Shown: positions 16,409 to 25,289, counted from the first letter of the stretch. The stretch is 36,027 nt of DNA from an uncultured Bacteroidales bacterium (GCA_947168525.1 CAMVMG010000020.1:1-36027); one strand, 5' to 3'. Notes: generated by a model not told the origin, from the sequence alone. Made by a program: numbers and translations.

Positions 16409-19294
16409 ATGAAGAAAGTTCTGTCATTATTTGTATTGTTATCTGTGAACAGCCTTGCTGCCATGGCGCAGGTATTTATCCTCAATGACAATGTGTTCCA
16501 AGGCCGCATGAGCGAGATCAAAACAACCGTGCTGGATTCGCTCACCAATGAACCGGTGAGCTTTGCTTCCGTCTATGTGATTCCGTCCAAGGACACCACC
16601 ATCACCAATTTCACCCTCACAGACGTCAAGGGTGAGGCCAAATTGGATGAGGTGCCGTATGGCAGTTATGTCTTCCGTGTGGAGATGATGGGCTACAAAC
16701 CATTTGTGAAAGAGCGCTTCTTCAGGGAAGAGCATGTGGATATGGGCACTATCCGGCTACAAGTGGACGAACTATTCCTTCAGGCGGCCACCATCACAGA
16801 TGTGGGCAACCCCATTGTGGTGAAAAACGATACTGTGGAATTCAATGCTTCGTCTTTCCGGGTGGGAGCCAATGCGATGCTCAAAGACTTGCTGCAGCGT
16901 ATGCCCGGGATGGAAATCACAGAGGACGGCAAGGTCAAGTTCAACGGCGAGGAGATTGACAAACTCACCGTGGGCGGCCGCACCTTCTTCTTCAATGACC
17001 AGTCCACGGCCCTGAACAACCTGCCCGCTGCAGTGGTGGACAAGATTCGGGTGATTGACCGCGAGAGCGAGGAAACCCGAGCCTCCGGCATCCAGGACGG
17101 CCAGCGGGAAAAGGTGTTGGATGTGGCGCTCAAGAAGGAATATGAAAAAGGCTGGTTCGGCAATGTAGGGTTAAAAGGTGGCACAACTTTGGGCAAAAAA
17201 GACGGGGACGATGTGCTTCGGGACAACCGGGGCTTCCTGTGGAACGGCAATGCCCTGGTGTCAGCTTACTCCGAGAAAGATCAGGTGACGCTCATTGCCA
17301 ATGGGCAGAATATCAACGACTCCAATGCGGTTGTCGTTGTCGTCAGCGATGTAGGTGAGCGCTCCACCATGAACCAGGGCCTTTCAACTGCCGCCCAACT
17401 GGCGGTGAATGCCAATACTTCCCGTATCAAGGACGTGGAGACTACTGTAAGTGTCAATTACAAGTACTCAGATACGGATTCCGGCACCCGGGCAGACAGG
17501 ACCACCTATCAAGAAAACGGGAACCTGTCATCCACTATGGAAGACAGCGGTAAATCCTATGCCCATGGGCTGTCCGCCAACTTGGAGTTCGAGAAAGAAA
17601 CCGGCAAGGTCTGGTTCCACCTTCGTCCTGATTTCCGTTACAACAGAGTAGATTCCTATGAGAGCAACCAGGCGGAGATCAGCCGTGAAGGGAAGTTCGT
17701 AAACAAATCAACGGGCACCACCCACAGTCTTTCAGAAAGGAAAAACGCTTATTTTGATGCTGATGTGACTTTCCGTGAGATAGGTGGTAAACAAAACCGG
17801 ACCCTCCGGCTGGCGATTGATCCATATTTCAGCAGAAATGACGGGGAAAGCCTGGAGTTTTCCCTCCTGACTACGACTGCCGGAGATGAAACCCGCGCAA
17901 TGACCTACCACTCCAACGGTTTGTCTTTTGGGATGGACGGAAGCATACGATATACTGAACCCTTCGGAGAGAAGTGGACATTATCCGCTCAGGCACAATA
18001 TGACTGGTCTCGTTCGAATAACATCCGGGATGCATTCGATGCGGCTGGCAGAAATGACTACTACTCCTCTGAGAGCAAGTCCGACTATCTGGAACAGCAA
18101 TATGATTTGACTGCACAGTACAAGTTCGGACAAGGCAGTTGGATTACTTTGGGTGGCAGAGCTATCGGGATTCTCAATGAAACCTTCTCTAAAAGCTATG
18201 GGATCGAGGAGAGAACGGGGAAAGATGAGTGGAACTGGTTCTTTTCGCCATCTCTCCGTTTCCAGTATGCAAAGGGAAATGACCGGATAACCCTTTCCGC
18301 TTACGGATATGGAAGGCAGCCTTCCTCCTCCCTGATGCTCCCGGTTTTGGGTATCAGTAATCCCTCGCGTCTGAGCGTTGGAAACGTCTATCTGAAGCCT
18401 TATGCATATACCTTCATAAGTTCGAATTGGACCAGGAATAATCGTGAAAAGTTCTCTACACTTTATGTTTATCTGTCTGGTCAGGTGAATAACAATCCCA
18501 TTGTTTCCGCGCTCTGGTATGATATCGACGGTATAATGTATTCCGTCCCCGTGAATGCCATGAAACCGAGTCTGACATCCAACCTGGTTGTTAACTACAC
18601 TACGCCCCTGGATGCCAAGAAGTTCTGGTCCCTGTCGCTGAGTGGTAGCGCCGGATATTCCTCATCGGTGAGCTACCAGACAAAGACTACGCTCCCGGCT
18701 CTCGATAAGAATACGTTTGATTACTCGGCGTTTATGGCCGATTTCTGGGGTAATGCCGACGGAGATCGCTTCTATGGAGGACAGAGCGGCTTCGCAGAGA
18801 GCAGGACGCGTTCCTTTAGCCCCTCTGGCGGCTTCTCGGTGAAGTACAATCCAGACCGCTGGTCGATAAGCGTGGGGGCCAGGACCGCCGGACGAGTTGC
18901 CCGTTACTCGTTGAATCCCAAAGCTAACATGAATACGTTGGACACCAGGTTTACGGCGAGTGGCACTTACACCACCAAGCACGAATTTGAGTTTAATTCA
19001 GATATCGCCTACGTGTTCTACAAAGGCTATTCTACCGGTTACGGCCAGCCAGAATGGCAGTGGAATGCCGAAATTTCCAAGAACATCGGCGCATTTAACT
19101 TGAGCATCAAGGTCCACGACATCTTGAACCAGACTCGGAATCTCACACATACTGTCACCGCCAACTATGAGGAGGATTCCTATCGGCTCATTATGGGTAG
19201 GTACATTCTCTTCGGTGTGAAATGGAACTTCGGCAAGATGAATGCCGCCCATAGTGCACGGGCGCAGCAGGCGGCATTCAATATGGTGTTTTAA
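16409..19294 (+). CDS. TonB-receptor-like outer-membrane beta-barrel protein
   Basis: 961 residues. Signal peptide to about residue 20 (SLAAMAQ), then a CarboxypepD-regulatory-like domain (TTVLDSLTNEPVSFASVYVI...LTDVKGEAKLDEVPYGSYVFRVEMMGYKP). A plug-like segment follows (ASSFRVGANAMLKDLLQRMPGMEITEDGKVKFNGEEIDKLTVGGRTFF) and then a long barrel of alternating aromatic strands. It fits the outer-membrane beta-barrel group common in Bacteroidota, not classical SusC: no SusC signature motif and no SusD partner. I cannot define a TonB box. As last gene of the repressor-peptidase-TPR operon, it may be what the system controls, or its signal input. Confidence 0.9.
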   Translation: MKKVLSLFVLLSVNSLAAMAQVFILNDNVFQGRMSEIKTTVLDSLTNEPVSFASVYVIPSKDTTITNFTLTDVKGEAKLDEVPYGSYVFRVEMMGYKPFVKERFFREEHVDMGTIRLQVDELFLQAATITDVGNPIVVKNDTVEFNASSFRVGANAMLKDLLQRMPGMEITEDGKVKFNGEEIDKLTVGGRTFFFNDQSTALNNLPAAVVDKIRVIDRESEETRASGIQDGQREKVLDVALKKEYEKGWFGNVGLKGGTTLGKKDGDDVLRDNRGFLWNGNALVSAYSEKDQVTLIANGQNINDSNAVVVVVSDVGERSTMNQGLSTAAQLAVNANTSRIKDVETTVSVNYKYSDTDSGTRADRTTYQENGNLSSTMEDSGKSYAHGLSANLEFEKETGKVWFHLRPDFRYNRVDSYESNQAEISREGKFVNKSTGTTHSLSERKNAYFDADVTFREIGGKQNRTLRLAIDPYFSRNDGESLEFSLLTTTAGDETRAMTYHSNGLSFGMDGSIRYTEPFGEKWTLSAQAQYDWSRSNNIRDAFDAAGRNDYYSSESKSDYLEQQYDLTAQYKFGQGSWITLGGRAIGILNETFSKSYGIEERTGKDEWNWFFSPSLRFQYAKGNDRITLSAYGYGRQPSSSLMLPVLGISNPSRLSVGNVYLKPYAYTFISSNWTRNNREKFSTLYVYLSGQVNNNPIVSALWYDIDGIMYSVPVNAMKPSLTSNLVVNYTTPLDAKKFWSLSLSGSAGYSSSVSYQTKTTLPALDKNTFDYSAFMADFWGNADGDRFYGGQSGFAESRTRSFSPSGGFSVKYNPDRWSISVGARTAGRVARYSLNPKANMNTLDTRFTASGTYTTKHEFEFNSDIAYVFYKGYSTGYGQPEWQWNAEISKNIGAFNLSIKVHDILNQTRNLTHTVTANYEEDSYRLIMGRYILFGVKWNFGKMNAAHSARAQQAAFNMVF

Positions 19295-19390
19295 GGTTCC
19301 CCAATCGTTAGAATCCGTCTTTCTTCTTTTTTCGTTCACACCTTAGGAAGAATTCCCGGTCTGTCGGTGTGGGCGAATTTCATGCACCGG

Positions 19391-19930
19391 CTAGATTAAG
19401 GTTAAGCTGTGACCCGTCGCGGGGATGAACTTCCGGAGCAGGTCTTCCGTGCGGATTTTGACAAAACAGGTGGGGGTGCCGTCGGTGCAGGCAAACCACG
19501 GCTCGCAGGCGATGCTCTGGTCCATCACCAGCTGTACCGGAGCGCAGGAGGGGAGGACGGCGCTGAGGATGGTGGTGGCACCCACCTGGACACCGGTGAG
19601 TTCCAGCAGCTTTTCTGCCGAAGAGAAACTCACCCGCGGGATGCCCCCGAGCGCGGCGCAAAACTCCCGCGTCACGAACGGCTTGTCGTCCGAGGTGACA
19701 TACAGCCAGAAAAGTGTCTGCTGGCGGTTGCACAGGAAAACGGTCTTGACAATCCGGACGCCGAACTGCTCGTCTATGTGCCTGCAGTCTTCCATGGTGA
19801 TCCCGGGGTCTGTATCTACCCGGGCAAAGGGGATGTCCAGGTGGCTGAAAGATTCATAGACAGCTTGTTGGAGTGGGGTGGCGAACACATCTGGCGGAGA
19901 GGTGATGGGTGCACTTACTTTAAACATCAT
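19391..19930 (-). CDS. ProX/YbaK-like aminoacyl-tRNA deacylase
   Basis: 179 residues, prolyl-tRNA synthetase-associated editing domain. Family features are AVYESFSHLDIPFARVDTDP at the N-terminus, GVRIVKTVFLCNRQQTLFWLYV (with the active-site Lys in VKTVFL), KLLELTGVQVGATTILSAV (the GxxVGxxTP-like loop) and VMDQSIA further on. Such free-standing proteins hydrolyse mischarged tRNAs, typically Ala-tRNA-Pro, in the cytoplasm. It converges with the barrel gene across a 96-base gap that holds only a weak inverted repeat. Its -7 box lies four bases before ATGATG, so its mRNA may be leaderless. Confidence 0.87.
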   Translation of the reverse strand: MMFKVSAPITSPPDVFATPLQQAVYESFSHLDIPFARVDTDPGITMEDCRHIDEQFGVRIVKTVFLCNRQQTLFWLYVTSDDKPFVTREFCAALGGIPRVSFSSAEKLLELTGVQVGATTILSAVLPSCAPVQLVMDQSIACEPWFACTDGTPTCFVKIRTEDLLRKFIPATGHSLTLI

Positions 19931-19934
19931 AGTA

Positions 19935-19961
19935 CAAAGATAAAACTTTTTTGTATATTTG
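19935..19961. promoter_or_regulatory. Divergent -7 boxes for the deacylase and the histidine kinase
   Basis: On the minus strand TATCTTTG (19942-19935) is four bases from ATGATG of the deacylase. On the plus strand TATATTTG (19954-19961) precedes the kinase ATG by 20 bases. Only 11 bases separate the boxes, so the two promoters should compete for polymerase. No good -33 box is seen for either. Confidence 0.65.
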
Positions 19962-19981
19962 AGGTTGCAGCAGAAATAATT

Positions 19982-21961
19982 ATGAAAAAAGGCGTTTTAA
20001 CAGTACTTGCACTTCTTCTGGCCGTCCTTCCCGTACTGGCACAGAATAATAGCTACGGCATCGATGACCAGTGTTACGAGTTGTTCCTGGAGGCCGACAA
20101 AGCCATCGGCACGGCACAGTTCGACCAGCTGAATGCAGCCCTTCTGGCCAAGGCCAGAGAGACCAAGGACGAGAAAGCCCGCACCATCTACTATGTAGAG
20201 CGGCTCAAGCATGCCGTGAAACTGGTTCCCTCTACTCCGGCATCGATCGACAAGGCCGCCTACGACCGGGAGAAAGCGGCCATAGAGGCCCAGGCCGTGA
20301 AGTGTTTCGAGGAATTGAAGGTGGTTTCGCGGGAAACCGGGTACATGCAGTACTATTACTACGCCTACATGCAAATGCGAAACTACTATTACTTCGACAA
20401 GCAGTTTGGCAAGATGATGGAGCTGATCACCGAAATGCGCAATACGGCCCTTGCGGAGCACGATGATTACGGCCAGTGGGTGGGCGACAAATACCTGGTG
20501 AACATGTATATGGCCCAGGACGACTTCAAGTCGGCCAAGAAGTATCTCCCGGAAATTATCGCCATCTACCACAGTACGCAGGACCCTACTATCCTGCGGC
20601 AGCCTGTCGCAGACTGCTATCTGGATTATTCGGAGTGTTTTCCGGTTGGGAGTGATTCCATGCGCTTTTTTGTCCGGGAAGCCCGCGAGTATCACATGGG
20701 GTTGCAGGATACCGTCCGCTGCGACATGGCCGACGCTGTGCTGGCCCTTCTGGACCGGCGTATTGCGGATTACGCCTATTACCGGGACAAGGCCCTTTCC
20801 GGCGGTTTTGCCAAAAGGCTCAGCCCTACGCTGGACAAGTTCTTCCATTTTGCCGATGCCCTCCCGGAAGGAAATATCGGCAAGTACGACGACCAGCTCT
20901 CTACGCTCAGCAGCTTCCGCGAAATCCGGATGCTGGGCAAGCTGGCGGAGTCCTGGGGACAGTACAAGGAAGCCTTCCTGCTGGAGCAGATTATGTCGGC
21001 CCGGATGGAGACCAAACTCTCGGAGCTCAACGAGATGAACCTGTCGGAGCTGGAAGCCCGGTACGGGAACAATGAACTCAACGCCAACCTGGCGGTGAAG
21101 ACCCGTCAGGTAGAGCGCATCACCCGCCTGGTGGCCATTCTGGTGGGCGCCCTGCTTCTTCTCACGGTGGTCTTCCTCCTGCTGTATATCCGCACCATCC
21201 GGCGTGCCTGGAAAAAGGACGAGGCCCGCATCCAGGAGCTCATGGAGGCCAACGAGAAAGTGCGCCTGGCCGACGAAACCAAAACCCGCTTTATCCAGAA
21301 CATGTCTCACGAGCTCCGGACACCGCTGAACGCCATCACGGGCTTCTCCCAGCTCCTCTCCCTCCCGGACGGCATGTTCTCCGGTGAAGAGAAGGAAGAG
21401 TTCTCCAACCATATTGTCAACAATACCAGAATGCTCACCATGCTGCTGGACGACATCCTCCATTCGTCGGCCATGGATTCGGGCACGTACAGGATCAGTA
21501 TAGAGCAGGCCGACTGCGAACGCATCTGCCGGGAGGCGCTGTCGGCGGCGGAGCACCGCCTGCAGCCTGGCGTCAAGCTGGAGTTCTCGCCCGAAATGGA
21601 ATTGCCGCACCTGTTCCGGACAGACCCGCTCCGGGTGCAGCAGGTGCTCACGAACCTGCTCACCAACGCCTGCAAGCATACCCCCTCCGGGGAGATCCAC
21701 CTGGGCTGTTCGCTCAAGGAAATTCCGGGCATGGTCAGCTTCAGCATTACCGACACCGGCCCCGGCATCCCGGCAGACCAGGCGGAGCGCATCTTCGAGC
21801 GTTTTGTGAAGCTGAACGATTTCGTACAGGGGACCGGCCTGGGCCTGAGCATCTGCCGGGATCTGGCTACCCGCCTGGGCGGCAGGGTGTTCCTGGACAC
21901 GACCTACACCGGCGGTTCCCGCTTTGTCTTCGCCGTCCCGGATGCGCAGGAGGAGGAATAA
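19982..21961 (+). CDS. Orphan sensor histidine kinase with exported TPR-like sensor
   Basis: 659 residues from ATG 19982; a longer open frame runs upstream through the opposite-strand deacylase but lacks sense, and the signal peptide (MKKGVLTVLALLLAVLPVLAQ) fixes the start. A periplasmic helical region at about 22-375 resembles TPR sensor regions. One membrane helix follows at about 381-403 (LVAILVGALLLLTVVFLLLYI). Then comes HisKA with NMSHELRTPLNAI (phosphorylated H443) and a HATPase with QQVLTNLLTNACKHT (N box), DTGPGIP, FERFVKL and GTGLGLSICRDLA. There is no receiver or DNA-binding domain, and no response regulator next to it. Confidence 0.94.
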   Translation: MKKGVLTVLALLLAVLPVLAQNNSYGIDDQCYELFLEADKAIGTAQFDQLNAALLAKARETKDEKARTIYYVERLKHAVKLVPSTPASIDKAAYDREKAAIEAQAVKCFEELKVVSRETGYMQYYYYAYMQMRNYYYFDKQFGKMMELITEMRNTALAEHDDYGQWVGDKYLVNMYMAQDDFKSAKKYLPEIIAIYHSTQDPTILRQPVADCYLDYSECFPVGSDSMRFFVREAREYHMGLQDTVRCDMADAVLALLDRRIADYAYYRDKALSGGFAKRLSPTLDKFFHFADALPEGNIGKYDDQLSTLSSFREIRMLGKLAESWGQYKEAFLLEQIMSARMETKLSELNEMNLSELEARYGNNELNANLAVKTRQVERITRLVAILVGALLLLTVVFLLLYIRTIRRAWKKDEARIQELMEANEKVRLADETKTRFIQNMSHELRTPLNAITGFSQLLSLPDGMFSGEEKEEFSNHIVNNTRMLTMLLDDILHSSAMDSGTYRISIEQADCERICREALSAAEHRLQPGVKLEFSPEMELPHLFRTDPLRVQQVLTNLLTNACKHTPSGEIHLGCSLKEIPGMVSFSITDTGPGIPADQAERIFERFVKLNDFVQGTGLGLSICRDLATRLGGRVFLDTTYTGGSRFVFAVPDAQEEE

Positions 21962-21965
21962 AATA

Positions 21966-21998
21966 ACATCCGGCCTTTCTCTGAGAAAGACCGGATGT
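21966..21998. terminator. Hairpin between convergent histidine kinase and rpmE genes
   Basis: ACATCCGG-CTTTC and GAAAG-CCGGATGT form a long stem (21966-21980 with 21984-21998, one internal mismatch) with a three-base loop. On the minus strand the stem is followed by TTATTTTATT, so it is best as the terminator of rpmE. On the plus strand only CCTTTT follows. Confidence 0.8.
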
Positions 21999-22018
21999 GA
22001 ACCTTTTGCCGAAAGAGC

Positions 22019-22270
22019 TTATTTCTTGCGGCTCTTGTATCTCTGATAGAACATATCCACGCGACCGGCGGTATCCACAAGCTTCACCTTGCCCGTATAG
22101 AACGGGTGGGAAGTGTTGGAAATCTCCAGTTTCACCAGCGGGTACTCTACACCTTCCACGGTAAGGGTTTCCTTGGAGGGAGCGCAGGAACGAGTGATGA
22201 ACACTGTGTCGTTTGACATATCCTTGAAAGCTACAAGACGGTAGGTTTCGGGATGGATTCCTTTCTTCAT
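22019..22270 (-). CDS. rpmE2: 50S ribosomal protein L31, type B
   Basis: 83 residues from ATG 22270 (MKKGIHPETYRLVAFKDM), with FYTGKVKLVDTAGRVDMFYQRY at the C-terminus. It lacks the CxxC pairs of zinc-binding L31, so it is the zinc-independent type. It has its own consensus promoter, and the long hairpin 20 bases past its stop serves as terminator. Confidence 0.95.
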   Translation of the reverse strand: MKKGIHPETYRLVAFKDMSNDTVFITRSCAPSKETLTVEGVEYPLVKLEISNTSHPFYTGKVKLVDTAGRVDMFYQRYKSRKK

Positions 22271-22306
22271 TTTTCTAAAAAATAAATTGTTAACAATTTG
22301 GGACCG

Positions 22307-22338
22307 CAAAGATAGGAAATCTGTACGTAAATTCCAAA
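22307..22338 (-). promoter_or_regulatory. Promoter of rpmE2
   Basis: On the minus strand TTTG (22338-22335) and TATCTTTG (22314-22307) are 20 bases apart. The -33 box touches the stop codon of the upstream muramidase-like gene, so L31 is transcribed independently of it. Confidence 0.82.
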
Positions 22339-23406
22339 TTATTTCATCCGATACGGCTGGTCTTCGTACAGCAGGTAGCGCTTGGCCTTCCGGATCCATT
22401 TCTGCTCTTCCAGTTTCACGTGTTCCTGCACCACGTCGAAGGTGATCTGCTGCCGGAGATAGGCCTCCAGGACAGGATCGGCCAGTTTGGTCCAGAAGGC
22501 GGGGGAGAATTCAAACGCCGAATAGTGCTCTGTAAACCAGCGCATCAGGTGCAGGGTGTGCAGCAGGTTGTGATAATCTTCTCCGGGAACCATCATAATC
22601 TGGAAGCCGAAGCAGCGTTCTCCCTTGTACCGGCCGGCGGCGGGAGTAAAAGAGCAGGGGCGCAGAAGGGCACCGGGTGCCTGCGGAAGGTCTTGTGGCT
22701 GAATGGGTTTTACGAATGGGGCCCCGATGTATTCGTAGGGACGCGCCGTGCCGATCCCAGGGGTGAGGGTAGTGTTGTTCCACAGCCCGCCGCCGCTGTA
22801 CAGGTACGAACTGAACAGGCCGGGAATGTCCGACGCCGGGGCAATGGTCCAGGGCATGAGCTGCCGTACGGAATCCGTGGCCCGGGCCGATATCACATGG
22901 ATGGGGAACTTGGCGCCGATCTCCGACGCGTACAGGTTCACCAGCTCTCCCAGGGTGAGTCCGTGCCGATGCGCCACTTTTGGGACGTACATTTCTCCCG
23001 CCACCGACGGAATGCTGCCTTCTACCACGCGTCCGCTGGGGTTGATATGGTCCACGATGTAGAGGGAGGGTGCCTCGTCACCCAGCAGTTGCAGCATTTC
23101 CATCAGCTGCATCACGTCCTTGGTGTAATTGAAATACCGCACTCCTACGTCCTGGATCTCCACCACCACGGCGTTCAGCTCGCGGAGCTGCTCGGCCTCG
23201 AAGACGATGTGGTTGGTGCCGGGGGTGAGTTCCGCCTCCCGGGGGTTGAATACCGTGACCAGGTTTTTCCGCTCCCGGAAAATGTCCCACATCCACCGGC
23301 CGCGGGCGGTATCCCAGCAGTTCTGGGTGCAGAAACAGCCCACCTTGCCAAACAGCAGGGCTTTGTCCAGCTGGTCTTCCAGCGGTGTGGTCCGGAACGA
23401 GAACAT
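22339..23406 (-). CDS. DUF1343 / NamZ-like exo-beta-N-acetylmuramidase family protein
   Basis: 355 residues of the DUF1343 family, of which NamZ removes terminal N-acetylmuramic acid from peptidoglycan fragments. Family blocks are GKVGCFCTQNCW, VEIQDVGVRYFNYTKDVMQLMEML, LYIVDHINPSGR, HGLTLGELVNLYA, GIGTARPYEYIGAPFV and GRYKGERCFGFQI. There is no signal peptide and the N-terminus is shorter than in exported NamZ, so it may act in the cytoplasm. Its start overlaps the glmM stop by one base (TAATG), tying it to amino-sugar metabolism. Confidence 0.88.
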   Translation of the reverse strand: MFSFRTTPLEDQLDKALLFGKVGCFCTQNCWDTARGRWMWDIFRERKNLVTVFNPREAELTPGTNHIVFEAEQLRELNAVVVEIQDVGVRYFNYTKDVMQLMEMLQLLGDEAPSLYIVDHINPSGRVVEGSIPSVAGEMYVPKVAHRHGLTLGELVNLYASEIGAKFPIHVISARATDSVRQLMPWTIAPASDIPGLFSSYLYSGGGLWNNTTLTPGIGTARPYEYIGAPFVKPIQPQDLPQAPGALLRPCSFTPAAGRYKGERCFGFQIMMVPGEDYHNLLHTLHLMRWFTEHYSAFEFSPAFWTKLADPVLEAYLRQQITFDVVQEHVKLEEQKWIRKAKRYLLYEDQPYRMK

Positions 23407-24821
23407 TATCCCCGGATGATTTTTTCGGCCACGGCAATGACTTCATGGCCCAGTGCCTCTGCATCGGCCATGGTGGAGGCTTCCGAATAAATGCGGATGA
23501 TGGGCTCCGTGTTGGACTTGCGCAGGTGCACCCAGGTTTTGTTGGCTTCGAAGTTAATCTTTACGCCGTCGATGTCGTTGATGTCCTCCTTCGCGTAGAT
23601 TTTCTTGAGCTCCGAAAGAATCTTGTCGATAAGGGCGGAGTCGCTGAGCTGGATCTTGTTCTTGGCGATGAAGTACTGCGGGTAGGTCTTCTTGAGCTCA
23701 CTCACTTTCATCTTCTTGTGGGCCAGGTTGCTCAGGAACAGGGCGACGCCCACCATGGCGTCGCGGCCGGCGTGGATGGCGGGATAGATCACGCCGCCGT
23801 TGCCTTCTCCGCCAATAAGAGCATCCACCTCGTGCATCTTGGTGGTCACGTTCACCTCGCCGACGGCCGCAGCGTAGTACTTGCCGCCGTGGGCTTCCGT
23901 CACGTCACGGAGGGCACGGGTTGAGGAGAGGTTGGATACCGTAGCAATGGGCTTTCCGTTCTTCTGGGCCAGTTCACAGAGATAGTCGGCCACGGAGACC
24001 AGGGTGTATTCTTCCACGAAGGGCTCGCCGTTTTCGCAGATGAAGGCCAGGCGGTCTACGTCCGGATCTACACTCACGCCCAGATCGGCCTTTTCCTTCT
24101 TTACTCTCTCGCACAGGTCTACCAGGTTGGCGGGAAGCGGCTCCGGATTGTGCGCGAAGTCTCCGGTGGGGTTGCAGTTGAGGGGAATGCACTTGACACC
24201 CAGGCGTTTCAGGAGGCGGGGCATGATGATGCCGCCCACGGAGTTGATGGCATCCACCACCACGGTGAAGTGCGCAGCTTTAACGGCCTCGGCATCCACG
24301 GCCGGAAGGGCCAGGACGGCATCCAGGTGCTTGTCCGTGAAGTCTTCCTCTTCGATGGTGCCCAGCTGGTCCACCTCGGCGAAGTGGAAATCTTCTTTTT
24401 CCGCCAGGTCCAGGACGGCCTGTCCTTCTACGGCAGTGAGGAACTCGCCTTTGTCGTTCAGGAGCTTGAGGGCGTTCCACTGGCGGGGGTTGTGGCTGGC
24501 GGTGAGGATGATGCCGCCGTCGGCTCCGGCAAAGACGACGGCCATTTCCGTGGTGGGGGTGGAGGCGAAACCGCACTTGACGACGTCGATCCCACAGCCC
24601 ACCAGGGTGCCCACCACCAGTTGCTCCACCATGTCGCCGGACATGCGGGCGTCTTTGCCCACTACAATTTTGTAACGGCGACCGTTGGGGGAGGGTTTAC
24701 GCTGGGGAAGGGTGGCTGCATAGGCAGCGGTGAATTTGACGATGTCCAGGGGGGTCAGGGCGCCGCCCGGCTCTCCGCCGATGGTTCCCCGGATTCCGGA
24801 AATGGATTTGATGAGGGTCAT
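23406..24821 (-). CDS. glmM: Phosphoglucosamine mutase
   Basis: 471 residues, alpha-D-phosphohexomutase superfamily. It interconverts glucosamine-6-phosphate and glucosamine-1-phosphate on the route to UDP-GlcNAc. Visible are SGIRGTIGG at the start, the catalytic phosphoserine loop TASHNP (S109), the magnesium loop DPDVDR (D252, D254, D256), the sugar-specificity loop GEGNGG and the phosphate-binding RKSNTEPIIRIYSE near the end. Phosphomannomutase is the alternative, but GEGNGG with RxSNTEP fits Bacteroidota GlmM. It is translationally coupled to the muramidase-like gene and divergent from the DMT gene. Confidence 0.9.
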   Translation of the reverse strand: MTLIKSISGIRGTIGGEPGGALTPLDIVKFTAAYAATLPQRKPSPNGRRYKIVVGKDARMSGDMVEQLVVGTLVGCGIDVVKCGFASTPTTEMAVVFAGADGGIILTASHNPRQWNALKLLNDKGEFLTAVEGQAVLDLAEKEDFHFAEVDQLGTIEEEDFTDKHLDAVLALPAVDAEAVKAAHFTVVVDAINSVGGIIMPRLLKRLGVKCIPLNCNPTGDFAHNPEPLPANLVDLCERVKKEKADLGVSVDPDVDRLAFICENGEPFVEEYTLVSVADYLCELAQKNGKPIATVSNLSSTRALRDVTEAHGGKYYAAAVGEVNVTTKMHEVDALIGGEGNGGVIYPAIHAGRDAMVGVALFLSNLAHKKMKVSELKKTYPQYFIAKNKIQLSDSALIDKILSELKKIYAKEDINDIDGVKINFEANKTWVHLRKSNTEPIIRIYSEASTMADAEALGHEVIAVAEKIIRG

Positions 24822-24859
24822 ATTGTGAAAAAATTTAATCTATTATTCGATAAATCCTA

Positions 24860-24891
24860 CAAATATATTAATTTTGCGCCCCAAAAACAAA
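24860..24891. promoter_or_regulatory. Overlapping divergent promoters of glmM and the DMT gene
   Basis: For glmM (minus): TTTG at 24891-24888 and TATATTTG at 24867-24860, 20 bases apart. For the DMT gene (plus): TAATTTTG at 24869-24876 with a poor -33 (TTCG at 24846-24849). The two -7 boxes are one base apart in a 75-base gap, so only one promoter can be occupied at a time. Confidence 0.75.
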
Positions 24892-24896
24892 TTGAC

Positions 24897-25265
24897 ATGC
24901 AAGGTATCTGGACCATCGTAATGCTCATCTTCTCGAACATTTTCATGACGTTCGCGTGGTATGGGCACCTCAAGCTGCAGGAGATGAAAATCTCAACGGG
25001 CTGGCCGCTCATCCTGATTATCCTGTTCTCCTGGGGCATTGCATTCTTCGAGTACTGCCTCACCGTTCCTGCCAACCGGATTGGTTTCCAGGGCAATGGC
25101 GGACCGTTCAATCTGATGCAGCTCAAGGTGATCCAAGAGGTGATTTCGCTCACCGTCTTCACGGTCATCGTCACGTTCCTGTTCCGGGGACAGCCCATCC
25201 AGTGGAACCACCTGGCCGCCTTCGCCTGTATGGTCCTGGCTGTTTTTTTCGTGTTCCTGAAATAA
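24897..25265 (+). CDS. DMT-superfamily (DUF486) small membrane protein
   Basis: 122 residues with four hydrophobic helices, at about 4-22 (IWTIVMLIFSNIFMTFAWYG), 34-52, 78-98 and 102-121. FMTFAWYGHLK, WGIAFFEYCLTVPANRIG and FNLMQLKVIQEVISLTVF are typical of DUF486 proteins, small inner-membrane relatives of drug/metabolite transporters. Substrate is unknown. The start ATG 24897 follows a -7 box by 20 bases; the long frame upstream is antisense to glmM. It is not clearly linked to any neighbour. Confidence 0.9.
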   Translation: MQGIWTIVMLIFSNIFMTFAWYGHLKLQEMKISTGWPLILIILFSWGIAFFEYCLTVPANRIGFQGNGGPFNLMQLKVIQEVISLTVFTVIVTFLFRGQPIQWNHLAAFACMVLAVFFVFLK

Positions 25266-25289
25266 AAATTTGCAGATTCAAATTTTTAT
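25262..25289. terminator. AT-rich inverted repeat overlapping the DMT stop codon
   Basis: ATAAAAATTTG (25262-25272) and CAAATTTTTAT (25279-25289) are perfect 11-base arms with a six-base loop. The left arm contains the TAA stop of the DMT gene and the -33 box of the tRNA promoter. It could end the DMT transcript, though the stem is almost free of G and C, or be a protein-binding site. Confidence 0.5.

Noticed and set aside
19295..19390. CACACC (19337-19342) / GGTGTG (19366-19371) as a bidirectional terminator
   Set aside because: Six-base arms with a 23-base loop and no adjacent T-run are too weak to call.
19409..19981. N-terminal extension of the histidine kinase
   Set aside because: It is antisense to the deacylase gene, and a clean signal peptide begins at 19982 behind a promoter.
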